Assembly (NCBI GenBank): GCA_031282935.1
Contig: JAITCS010000178.1
Coordinates: 1 to 6,319 of the forward strand
Reading direction: 5' to 3'
Length of the DNA: 6,319 bases
From: Cellulomonadaceae bacterium
GTDB taxonomy: Bacteria; Actinomycetota; Actinomycetes; Actinomycetales; Cellulomonadaceae
Within the stretch, counting starts at the first letter, position 1; every line of letters begins with the position of its first letter. Both the position numbers and the translations under genes were made by a program. The notes beneath the pieces are model-generated. The model made no database searches. It worked only from the letters and a program-made list of their open reading frames with translations, and had not been told where the DNA came from. This document shows, in pieces, positions 1 through 6,319 of the stretch.

Positions 1-1077
1 CTGCTGGGGGTATTGACGGTGGTGGCCTTGCTGGCGTTGCGAGCTGCGTTTTTGGTGCCCGTGCTCGGCTCCACCCGGCGGGCTGCGGCGCGGCGGGCCG
101 CCACCCGGCCCCGTTTAGAGTGGATGGAGCAGCGCCTCGCTGACAGTCACCCGTTGGTGCCGCCCGCCCACGAGATTCGTAAAGAGGGCACTTGGGGGAC
201 GCCCGTGCGGGACAGCATTTATCGGCGCCCCGGCAAGCGCAGGCTCATCGCCGCCCTCGTTCGGCACGGGCGGCGCGGCATGGGGTTGGCGGCGGGCCCG
301 ATCACGGCTGTGGCGACACCTACCCGGACGGCCCCCACTTTCGCGGGGAATCCGGTGCTTTCGCAGCCCGAGCGGGAGAAGTTCTTGCAGCAGGCCGGGG
401 CGAACCAGATGGCGCGCCTCCAGGCCCACCCGCAAGAGCACCAACGGTTCACCGCGCGGATTGCCCGGGCGATAGCCGACACCGACTACTACCTGGACAA
501 CCCGATTGGGCCGCGCGAGGGGCTGCTTTTGGTTTTTGCCGGGATGCGCGGGGCGGTCACTTTGGCGGCGGCGCAGTCACTTCCCCGTGATTTCCCGCAG
601 CGGTCTTTCATCGTGTTGGTGGCTTTCTTGGTGGCTTTCATTTCTCTGCTTTTGCAAGGCTCTTTGCTGCCGCTGGTGGTGCGCAAGTTGGCTCTGGACT
701 CCAACGCCGTGGCGGCCAACGAGGACAGCAGGCAGATTCATCTTGACCTGGAGCAGGTCACCGCGCAGTACCTGGACAACCCTGGGTTGCGCCGCGCCGA
801 TGGGCAGCCGTACTCCCCCGAGGTTGTGGCACGGGTGCGTGCCCACCTTGTTCACCCCAACGCCGCGTTCCAACCTGATGATAGAAGCGCCGGGGATTAC
901 CAGGCCAGTTACCGCGAACTTTGGGCCGCCGCTTTACAGGTGCAGCGAACCCGGCTGTTGGCGGACCGTAAAATCGGCAGTTTCGATTCCGAACCGCTTG
1001 AGGCCGCGCTGACGGCCATTGACGCCGAAGAGATGATGATCCAGATGAAGCCTGCGGCCTGGCTTGCAGATGACTAA
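1..1077 (+). CDS. C-terminal part of a CPA1-family cation (Na+)/H+ antiporter, 5' end outside window
   Basis: The frame is open from base 1 and ends at TAA 1075-1077, giving 358 visible residues. The TTG at 13 is probably not the start, because hydrophobic sequence is already running when the window opens. Visible residues 1-23 form a membrane helix. Residues 24 to about 172 are hydrophilic and Arg-rich. A helix pair follows: about 173-194, containing GMRGAVTLAAA (GMRG at 181-184), and about 203-226. A cytosolic tail runs from 227 to 358. The GMRGAV-LA-A-SLP motif is the hallmark of CPA1 (NhaP/NHE-like) exchangers, which swap Na+ or K+ for H+ across the plasma membrane for pH and salt homeostasis. 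The tail ends in an amphipathic stretch (LEAALTAIDAEEMMIQMK), as in many actinobacterial members. The long loop before the GMRG helix is unusual for CPA1 in general. The ion specificity cannot be read from this fragment. The gene converges on the next one and is not part of the amino acid cluster. Confidence 0.85.
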   Translation: MLGVLTVVALLALRAAFLVPVLGSTRRAAARRAATRPRLEWMEQRLADSHPLVPPAHEIRKEGTWGTPVRDSIYRRPGKRRLIAALVRHGRRGMGLAAGPITAVATPTRTAPTFAGNPVLSQPEREKFLQQAGANQMARLQAHPQEHQRFTARIARAIADTDYYLDNPIGPREGLLLVFAGMRGAVTLAAAQSLPRDFPQRSFIVLVAFLVAFISLLLQGSLLPLVVRKLALDSNAVAANEDSRQIHLDLEQVTAQYLDNPGLRRADGQPYSPEVVARVRAHLVHPNAAFQPDDRSAGDYQASYRELWAAALQVQRTRLLADRKIGSFDSEPLEAALTAIDAEEMMIQMKPAAWLADD

Positions 1078-1100
1078 ACCGCTCTCACCGTTTAGATTTT
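1075..1100 (+). terminator. weak possible terminator of the antiporter gene
   Basis: TAAAC (1075-1079, including the stop codon) is complementary to GTTTA (1090-1094). One further G-C pair can form inside, past a C-C mismatch, and GATTTT follows at 1095-1100. The stem is only 5 bp with a 10-nt loop, so this is a weak candidate. It is the only hairpin-plus-T arrangement I see in the 58-bp gap between the convergent genes. Confidence 0.2.
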
Positions 1101-1135
1101 GCTAGGGGTATTTAGGCCGCTGCCTGCGCGAGGTT

Positions 1136-1522
1136 TTATGCCAGGGAGCGCGGTGTTACCGCGCCAGGCAGGGGGTTTGCGAGGCGCCGCTTGCGATTGG
1201 TGAGCAGCCCAGTACCTTGCCCTACTACGAGTAGCAAGAAATAGAACCCCAAATATATCCAGGCGCTCGAATTGAGGAAAATGAGTAACGCAGGGATGAA
1301 CACGAGAGCCGCTAGCGCGAATAACTCCCAGCGAAACCCGTACTTACGCCCGTAAAGCACCCCCACCCCGAGGTGGAATAGTGGGAGCACCAGTAACAAC
1401 CCCACAATCAGAATCCCTTTGTCCCCCACAAAACGAGCCAGCGGGAAGATCAGCAAATACACCACCGCAAATGCCAATGCATAGGGCCAAATCCGTTTCC
1501 AAGAGCCGTGCTGGTTTCCCAT
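1136..1522 (-). CDS. small four-helix integral membrane protein, function unknown
   Basis: This encodes 128 residues if read from the ATG at 1522. Hydrophobic segments lie at about 11-28, 36-57, 66-83 and 86-105. The positive charges sit at the N-terminus (K9, R10), in the middle loop (R59, K60, R64) and in the tail (RKRR, about 110-113), which predicts both termini and the middle loop in the cytoplasm. There is no signal peptide and no recognisable catalytic motif. The GDKG and YGRKYGFRW loops and the NSS before the last helix look like conserved features of a small uncharacterised membrane family, but I cannot name it. An in-frame GTG at 1564 would add 14 residues. I prefer the ATG because the added residues are neither hydrophobic nor preceded by a good ribosome site; a GGTGGGG lies about 12 nt before the ATG, which is only moderate support. 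The gene is 179 bp downstream of cimA on the same strand and converges with the antiporter. Confidence 0.7.
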   Translation of the reverse strand: MGNQHGSWKRIWPYALAFAVVYLLIFPLARFVGDKGILIVGLLLVLPLFHLGVGVLYGRKYGFRWELFALAALVFIPALLIFLNSSAWIYLGFYFLLLVVGQGTGLLTNRKRRLANPLPGAVTPRSLA

Positions 1523-1701
1523 GTTCGCACCGTACCCCACCGCCACGGTTCTTGGCGCCACCACGCCGCGCCGTACTACGCATACACATCGGGTCGCGCT
1601 ACGGGAACACGCCGCAGCTCAGTCGCCCGCTACACCGCCCACCCGAACCGCGCTCCCCGACCGAATATCGCCGACGCCGCCCAAATATCGCGTTGAAAGG
1701 C
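1523..1701. other. non-coding gap between cimA and the small membrane protein gene
   Basis: This 179-bp GC-rich gap follows the cimA stop on the minus strand. I see no convincing rho-independent terminator (no GC stem with a T-run) and no clear -35/-10 pair. The octamer AATATCGC occurs at 1664-1671 and again at 1684-1691, exactly 20 bp apart. This could be a small binding-site pair or chance. Whether the membrane protein is co-transcribed with cimA cannot be decided from the sequence. Confidence 0.4.
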
Positions 1702-3363
1702 CTAGATGTGCCAGTGCGAGTCCATAGAAACCTCAGCGCTCTCGTCTGTGCTCTCGTCGGCGTCAAAGGCCTGCGCCGACTTCATCAGCCCGTAGGTGTA
1801 ACCGTCTATCAGCGCCTCCCAGGAGGCTTCGATCACGTTGGTGCCAACCCCGACAGTGCGCCAATAGCGCTCTGGGCTGGCGGTGGTGATCAACACGCGG
1901 GTGGTCGAATCGGTGCCGAAGTCGGCCTCCATGATTCGCACCTTATAGTCCCGCAAAGCGAAGGTTTCAATCTCCGGGTAAATCGGGATCAGAGCTTCCC
2001 GCAAAGCCGCGTCGAGGGCGTTCACTGGGCCGTTGCCTTCGGCGGTTTTGACGATTCGGCGGCCCCCGATGCGGATTTTTACGGTGGCCTCAGCGATTGG
2101 GTCGTCATTGTTGTGCCCGGGCACGGTTTCGACGAAAGCTCGCCAAGAGTCCACGGTGAAGAAGTTGGGGCGCTCCCCGTCTTGTTCCTCGCGCAGCATC
2201 AACTCAAAAGATGCGTCGGCAGCGTCGTAGGTGTACCCGTTCGCCTCCGCGTCCTTTACCCGCTTTGTAACCCGGGTCAGCAAATCCTTCTGGCCGCTCA
2301 GGTCAAACCCCAGTTCGCGGCCCTTTAGCTCCACCGAGGCCCGCCCGGCCATTTCGGAAACCAACATGCGCATGTCATTACCGACGATTGCCGGGTCGGC
2401 GTGTTGGTACATGTCAGGGTGTACTTTAATCGCGGAGGCGTGCAGCCCAGCTTTGTGCGCGAAAGCGGAAAGCCCCACGTAAGGTTGGCGCGCAAAAGGA
2501 GCGATGTTCACTATCTCGGCAATAGTGTGCGCAATTCTGGTGGATTCCCCGAGTTTGCCAGGTAGTAGTTGGAATCCATACTTCAAGTTGAGGTTAGCGA
2601 CCACCGCAATGAGGTCGGCGTTCCCGGTGCGTTCGCCGTACCCGTTCACGGTTCCCTGCACATGCTGCGCCCCAGCGTTGATGGCTGCCAGGCTGTTCGC
2701 GATTGCGCAACCGGCATCGTTGTGGGCGTGAATCCCCAGCCGGGCCTGGGCACCTAAGGTGGCGTGTACCTGGCCAACAATCTCGGACACGAAATCAGGA
2801 ACCATCCCGCCGTTGGTGTCGCAGAGGCAGACGGTCTCCGCCCCGGCGTCAAAGGCGGCAATCACAGCTTCAAGAGCGTATTTAGGGTCGAACCGATAGC
2901 CATCAAAGAAGTGTTCGGCGTCCACAACGACTCGGCGCCCCTCCTTGACTAAGAGTTTTACCGTGTCGGAAATCATAGCCAGGTTCTCGGCGTTAGTGGT
3001 GCGCAAGGCGTATTCCACATGCCGAGAATCGGATTTCGCAACTAAGGTGACCATCGGAGTTTCTGCAGCCAATAACGCCAATACTTGCTCATCTTGATCC
3101 GTGCGGGTATCCGCTTTCCTTGTGGCACCGAAAGCGGCCAAAACCGCATGTTGCAGGTTTAGCTCGTTTCTGGCCCGCGCAAAAAACTCGGTGTCCTTCG
3201 GGATAGCGCCGGGCCAACCGCCCTCGATAAACCCAACCCCTAATTGGTCCAATAACACCGCGATCGCTAACTTATCTGTAATGGATAAGTTTATGCCTTC
3301 TTGCTGCGTACCATCGCGCAGCGTTGTGTCATAAACATCAATAGAATTGTTAGCAATACTCAT
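1702..3363 (-). CDS. cimA: (R)-citramalate synthase
   Basis: The 553-residue protein condenses acetyl-CoA with pyruvate to (R)-citramalate in the cytosol, the entry to threonine-independent isoleucine synthesis. The N-terminal HMGL-like TIM barrel (about 5-280) shows YDTTLRDGTQQEG at 11-23, with catalytic R16 and metal ligand D17. It also has HAHNDAG at 212-218 (metal ligands H212 and H214) and GTVNGYGERTGNADL at 237-251. FIEGGWPGAIPKD at 45-57 is characteristic of the citramalate synthase branch and separates it from 2-isopropylmalate and homocitrate synthases. The linker has SAFAHKAGLHASAI (299-312). Residues about 420-530 form the LeuA-type dimerisation/allosteric domain, which in this family usually senses isoleucine. 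The acidic tail after 533 is poorly conserved. The ATG at 3363 has AGAGG 10 nt upstream inside a duplicated leader. The gene lies 58 bp after ilvE and is probably co-transcribed. A bifunctional isopropylmalate synthase role is less likely. Confidence 0.93.
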   Translation of the reverse strand: MSIANNSIDVYDTTLRDGTQQEGINLSITDKLAIAVLLDQLGVGFIEGGWPGAIPKDTEFFARARNELNLQHAVLAAFGATRKADTRTDQDEQVLALLAAETPMVTLVAKSDSRHVEYALRTTNAENLAMISDTVKLLVKEGRRVVVDAEHFFDGYRFDPKYALEAVIAAFDAGAETVCLCDTNGGMVPDFVSEIVGQVHATLGAQARLGIHAHNDAGCAIANSLAAINAGAQHVQGTVNGYGERTGNADLIAVVANLNLKYGFQLLPGKLGESTRIAHTIAEIVNIAPFARQPYVGLSAFAHKAGLHASAIKVHPDMYQHADPAIVGNDMRMLVSEMAGRASVELKGRELGFDLSGQKDLLTRVTKRVKDAEANGYTYDAADASFELMLREEQDGERPNFFTVDSWRAFVETVPGHNNDDPIAEATVKIRIGGRRIVKTAEGNGPVNALDAALREALIPIYPEIETFALRDYKVRIMEADFGTDSTTRVLITTASPERYWRTVGVGTNVIEASWEALIDGYTYGLMKSAQAFDADESTDESAEVSMDSHWHI

Positions 3364-3368
3364 ATTTC

Positions 3369-3405
3369 TTCAGCCTCTTTACGCCTATTCGGCCTCTTTT
3401 ACGCC
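3369..3405 (-). repeat. tandem duplication of the cimA leader (contains the ribosome binding site)
   Basis: Two near-identical units sit directly before cimA: 3388-3405 (minus strand GGCGTAAAAGAGGCCGAA) and 3369-3385 (GGCGTAAAGAGGCTGAA). They differ by one substitution and one A in the run. The proximal copy carries AGAGG (3374-3378), 10 nt before the ATG. The distal copy carries the same AGAGG, too far away to serve that start. Confidence 0.75.
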
Positions 3406-3421
3406 GCACTAAATTGAAAGC

Positions 3422-4585
3422 CTAGACAAGGCGCGTCATCCAGCCGTGTTTATCGGGCGCCAAACCATATTGGATGGCGGTCAAAGCCTCGCGCAATTCC
3501 ATCGTGATCTTGCCCGGATTCCCATCCCCAACCTTGATGTCGAAACGCTTGCCGTGCAGATCCCCCGCCAGCCGCCCAACTGGGGTCACCACCGCTGCCG
3601 TGCCGCAAGAAAACACCTCCGCAATGTTCCCGGCCGCGAAATCCTCCAGCAATTCAGGCAAATGAATGGCGCGCTCCACCACGTTTAAGCCCCGATCCTT
3701 TGCCAATTTCAGCAAGGAATCCCTGGTGACGCCAGCCAGGATAGTGCCACTCAGCGCCGGAGTTTCAATAGTGCCATCAGTGCGAACAAACACAAGGTTC
3801 ATCCCGCCCAATTCCTCTATGCGCCCCCCAGCGCCCACGTCAAGGTAGCAGACCTGATCAAAGCCCTGCGCGGCCGCTAATTGTTGCGGTAACAATGACG
3901 CCGCGTAATTGCCACCGCATTTTGCGTCCCCAGTACCGCCAGGTGCCGCCCGATGGTATTTGGTATCTACCCAGATGGAAACCGGCTTAACCCCGGAGGC
4001 GAAATAACTGCCCGCCGGGGAGGCGATAACCACAAACTCCACGGCGTTTGCGGGCCGCACGCCCAAGAAAGGCTCTGAGGCGAACATGAAAGGCCGCAAA
4101 TATAGCGAGGAATCGGGACTTGAGGGCACCCATTTCTTGTCGGCTCGCACCAAAGCCGCACAAGCCGCAGCAAACATGTCCACCGGCAATTCAGGCAAAG
4201 CCAACCGCGTGGCCGACTTATTCAGCCGCTTGGCGTTCATTTCGGGCCGGAAAGTCCAGATGGAACCATCGGGAAAGCGATATGCCTTGAGCCCCTCAAA
4301 AACTTCCTGAGCGTAATGGAACACGGCCGTTGCCGGGTCGAGCGTCAGCGGGCCGTAAGGCACCACCCGCAGGTCACGCCAGCCTTTGCCATTCACCCAA
4401 GAAATTAGGGCCATGTGGTCGGTGAATACCGTACCGAATTTCGGGCTCGCTAGTTTCTGCTCGCGCTGTTCATCTTTTAGTTCCCGCTCCGCATCGGAGG
4501 CCACGACCTGCGGCACATACTTAAATTCCGAAACTAACCGCTCAACTGATTCCGGTAAAGTGTGACTCGCCAGTGACATTCCCAT
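3422..4585 (-). CDS. ilvE: branched-chain amino acid aminotransferase
   Basis: This PLP-dependent class IV (fold-type IV) transaminase interconverts Leu, Ile and Val with their 2-oxo acids using glutamate/2-oxoglutarate, the last step of all three pathways. Read from the ATG at 4585 it has 387 residues and the long, BCAT2-like form typical of actinobacteria and eukaryotes. GGTGDAKCGGNYAASL (217-231) carries the PLP lysine K222. YAQEVFEGLKAYR (91-103) and RPEMNAKRLNKSATRL (113-128) are family motifs. EELGGMN (257-263) has the Glu that contacts the pyridine nitrogen. SGTILAGVTRDSLL (279-292) and FSCGTAAVVTPV (325-336) contribute the phosphate/cofactor region. The start is chosen because AGAGGAGA (4591-4598) sits 6 nt upstream. 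An in-frame TTG at 4624 would add 13 residues and would bury this ribosome site. It lies 105 bp after leuB and 58 bp before cimA. Confidence 0.95.
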   Translation of the reverse strand: MGMSLASHTLPESVERLVSEFKYVPQVVASDAERELKDEQREQKLASPKFGTVFTDHMALISWVNGKGWRDLRVVPYGPLTLDPATAVFHYAQEVFEGLKAYRFPDGSIWTFRPEMNAKRLNKSATRLALPELPVDMFAAACAALVRADKKWVPSSPDSSLYLRPFMFASEPFLGVRPANAVEFVVIASPAGSYFASGVKPVSIWVDTKYHRAAPGGTGDAKCGGNYAASLLPQQLAAAQGFDQVCYLDVGAGGRIEELGGMNLVFVRTDGTIETPALSGTILAGVTRDSLLKLAKDRGLNVVERAIHLPELLEDFAAGNIAEVFSCGTAAVVTPVGRLAGDLHGKRFDIKVGDGNPGKITMELREALTAIQYGLAPDKHGWMTRLV

Positions 4586-4590
4586 CGTTT

Positions 4591-4598
4591 TCTCCTCT
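4591..4598 (-). promoter_or_regulatory. ribosome binding site deciding the ilvE start
   Basis: The minus strand reads AGAGGAGA, then AAACG, then ATG (4585-4583). AGGAG is 6 nt from the ATG, near ideal, and stronger than any other ribosome site in the window. It fixes the start at 4585 rather than at the TTG at 4624. A second ATG two codons later (4579) is less well spaced. Confidence 0.85.
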
Positions 4599-4635
4599 AC
4601 CGGGCCTAATTGTTTGCACGCCAAACCATCGTCTA

Positions 4636-4672
4636 TGCCCAGCCTAGCAAACGCTCCTGGCTAAGCTGGGCA
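4636..4672 (-). promoter_or_regulatory. strong intercistronic hairpin between leuB and ilvE
   Basis: The arms are 4660-4672 (5' arm in the transcript, TGCCCAGCTTAGC) and 4636-4648 (GCTAGGCTGGGCA). They form a 13-bp stem with an 11-nt loop, CAGGAGCGTTT. The only non-Watson-Crick position is a U-G wobble in the minus-strand RNA; in the opposite RNA it would be a C-A mismatch, so the structure favours the operon transcript. No U-run follows (TAGACGATGG), so it is not a standard rho-independent terminator. It may stabilise or mark processing of the mRNA, attenuate distal expression, or be a protein site. It lies 18 nt after the leuB stop and 50 nt before the ilvE ATG. Confidence 0.65.
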
Positions 4673-4690
4673 ATGAAACGAGATAATAAA

Positions 4691-5749
4691 TTACAAACGA
4701 GCCGCGATATCACTACCAACTTGCGCAGTCGAGCGCTTCTCTTTGCCACGCTCGGCAAGGTCAGCCTCCACAGCAGCAGAAATTTTGGCCGCCTCGGCCT
4801 CAAAACCTAAGTGCTCCAGCATCAAAGCGGTCGAAAGAATGGTGGCCGTGGGGTCGGCAATGCCCTTGCCAGCAATGTCAGGGGCGGAACCGTGAATTGG
4901 CTCAAACATGGACGGGAAATCACCCTCAGGATTAATACAACCCGAGGCCGCTAAGCCCATCCCACCAGAAATTGCTGCCGCTTGATCGGTAATGATATCG
5001 CCGAACAAGTTATCGGTCACAATCACATCAAAACGCTGCGGATCGGTGGTCAAGAAGATAGTGGTAGCATCGGTGTGATAATAGTCGGTGCGCACCTCAG
5101 GATACTCTTTCGCAACCCGCGAAAATACTCGCTCATACAAATCACCAGCATGTACCAAAACGTTGTTCTTGTGAACCAAGCTCAAATGCTTCTTCGGGCG
5201 TTTGGACGCCAACTCGAAAGCATAGCGAACAAGGCGCTCCACATCATAAGCGGTATTGATGGAAACCTCGGTAGCGATTTCATGCGGCGTATCCTTACGC
5301 AAATTACCGCCGTGACCAGCATAAGGCCCCTCAGTGCCCTCGCGCACCACCACAAAATCAATCTCGCCAGGATTCTTTAGCGGTGATTCCACACCCTCAT
5401 AAAGCTTTACCGGGCGCAGGTTTGCGTACAAATCCAGCGCGAACCGCAGCTTCAGCAACAGCCCACGCTCAAGAATACCCGAAGGCACCGACGGGTCACC
5501 AACGGCGCCCAGCAAAATAGCGTCATGGCCCGAGATGGCCTCAAGTTCCGCATCGGTGAGCACCTCACCAGTGCGGTGATAGCGATCCGCGCCGAGGTCA
5601 TAATAGGTTGGCTTGATTACGACATTAGTACCGCCGCTCAGCGCCTTTTGCAGCACAACAAGAGCCTGCTCAACAACCTCGGTGCCAATACCATCACCGG
5701 GAATTACGGCCAAGTCAATTATGCCCGGCTCATGGGTTTTTACTGCCAT
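4691..5749 (-). CDS. leuB: 3-isopropylmalate dehydrogenase
   Basis: The 352-residue cytosolic enzyme oxidatively decarboxylates (2R,3S)-3-isopropylmalate to 4-methyl-2-oxopentanoate with NAD+. In the citramalate route the same enzyme can act on 3-methylmalate to give 2-oxobutyrate. It belongs to the isocitrate/isopropylmalate dehydrogenase family. IPGDGIG lies at 16-22. The substrate arginines are in [14 protein letters not shown] (100-113, R102 and R112) and VVREGTEG (134-141, R136). The catalytic lysine is K194 in VHKNNVL. D227 (HTDATT), D251 and D255 ([10 protein letters not shown], 246-255) match the metal-binding aspartates. [20 protein letters not shown] (283-302) is the NAD-binding/family signature. 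Length is normal. The ATG at 5749 is supported by conservation of the N-terminus, although the upstream ribosome site is poor (only GGA, 9-10 nt away). It lies 163 bp downstream of ilvC and 105 bp before ilvE. Tartrate dehydrogenase is a relative, but the motifs and context favour LeuB. Confidence 0.94.
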   Translation of the reverse strand: MAVKTHEPGIIDLAVIPGDGIGTEVVEQALVVLQKALSGGTNVVIKPTYYDLGADRYHRTGEVLTDAELEAISGHDAILLGAVGDPSVPSGILERGLLLKLRFALDLYANLRPVKLYEGVESPLKNPGEIDFVVVREGTEGPYAGHGGNLRKDTPHEIATEVSINTAYDVERLVRYAFELASKRPKKHLSLVHKNNVLVHAGDLYERVFSRVAKEYPEVRTDYYHTDATTIFLTTDPQRFDVIVTDNLFGDIITDQAAAISGGMGLAASGCINPEGDFPSMFEPIHGSAPDIAGKGIADPTATILSTALMLEHLGFEAEAAKISAAVEADLAERGKEKRSTAQVGSDIAARL

Positions 5750-5751
5750 TT

Positions 5752-5775
5752 GAATAAAATCCGACTTTCTTATTC
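5752..5775 (-). promoter_or_regulatory. inverted repeat covering the leuB translation start region
   Basis: GAATAA (5752-5757) and TTATTC (5770-5775) form a perfect 6-bp inverted repeat with a 12-nt spacer, ending 2 nt before the leuB ATG. The only Shine-Dalgarno-like bases (GGA) fall in the spacer. It could be an operator or a weak hairpin that presents or hides the ribosome site. The arms are AT-rich, so pairing would be weak. Confidence 0.35.
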
Positions 5776-5841
5776 GGCGCTAAACTAACGCGCTATTTTT
5801 ACTGAACAAACTTCCTTGTGCCCTGCGACCGCGAGCCGCTA

Positions 5842-5874
5842 CTACACAACGTGCCTACACAACGCAGCTACACA
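5842..5874. repeat. three-copy 13-bp tandem repeat between ilvC and leuB
   Basis: CTACACA starts at 5842, 5855 and 5868, exactly 13 bp apart. The first two copies share 10 bp (CTACACAACG); the third keeps 7. The minus strand reads as repeats of CGTTGTGTAG. It sits in the 163-bp gap upstream of leuB. No promoter consensus is clear around it. A short imperfect hairpin (5825-5839, two G-U pairs in the minus-strand RNA) lies beside it. A role as binding sites is only a suggestion. Confidence 0.55.
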
Positions 5875-5912
5875 TCTCGACCACGCACCGCGACAGCAGT
5901 AGGGCGACACCT

Positions 5913-6319
<407 letters not shown>

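Noticed and set aside
192..590. Plus-strand frame inside the antiporter gene
   Set aside because: It is a shadow frame of GC-rich coding sequence; the antiporter frame contains the conserved GMRGAV motif and is unbroken.
1105..1140. Hairpin CCTGCGCGAGG plus TTTT as a terminator between the convergent genes
   Set aside because: Only three pairs (CCT/AGG) can form, too few for a functional stem.
1381..2328. 315-residue plus-strand open frame
   Set aside because: It lies antisense to cimA and the small membrane protein gene, has low-complexity Pro/Arg-rich sequence and no recognisable domain. The cimA frame beneath it carries conserved motifs throughout.
4586..4624. Upstream TTG start for ilvE adding 13 residues
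   Set aside because: The extension would run through the strong AGAGGAGA ribosome site, which is ideally placed for the ATG at 4585. The extra residues match nothing expected at the N-terminus.
4606..4629. Possible 7-residue leader peptide (MVWRANN) before ilvE
   Set aside because: It has no ribosome site, only one branched-chain codon and no terminator/antiterminator pair after it, so classical attenuation is not supported.
4982..5380. 132-residue plus-strand open frame
   Set aside because: It is antisense to the leuB catalytic region, which is fully conserved in its own frame; no start context or domain supports it.

Overview
The window looks like a chromosomal segment from a moderately GC-rich actinobacterium. 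This is an inference from the actinobacterial style of LeuB, IlvE and citramalate synthase, their shared order, and the GC-biased codon use; I cannot name a genus. By eye, GC content is higher on the left (antiporter) than on the right (leuB/ilvC).

Layout. Positions 1-1077 (+) hold the C-terminal part of a CPA1-type cation/proton antiporter, cut by the left edge. It converges, with a 58-bp gap, on a small four-helix membrane protein of unknown function (1136-1522, -). From there to the right edge every gene is on the minus strand. In transcription order, right to left, these are ilvC (ketol-acid reductoisomerase, only its C-terminal part, running off the right edge), leuB (3-isopropylmalate dehydrogenase), ilvE (branched-chain aminotransferase) and cimA ((R)-citramalate synthase). 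The membrane protein gene follows cimA after 179 bp.

How the genes work together. The minus-strand block is a branched-chain amino acid biosynthesis cluster. CimA makes citramalate from pyruvate and acetyl-CoA. LeuB, with LeuCD encoded elsewhere, can carry this on to 2-oxobutyrate, so isoleucine can be made without threonine deaminase. LeuB also serves leucine synthesis, IlvC serves valine and isoleucine (and leucine indirectly), and IlvE does the final transamination for all three.

The coding content is conventional and I see no new defence, mobile or CRISPR system. The less ordinary signals lie in the gaps: a 13-bp-stem hairpin between leuB and ilvE whose only imperfection becomes a U-G wobble in the operon transcript, a tandemly duplicated leader carrying the cimA ribosome binding site, a 3-copy 13-bp repeat between ilvC and leuB, and an inverted repeat directly before the leuB start. 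The antiporter also has a hydrophilic loop of about 150 residues, and the small membrane protein is unassigned. No tRNA, rRNA, insertion sequence or CRISPR array was recognised.
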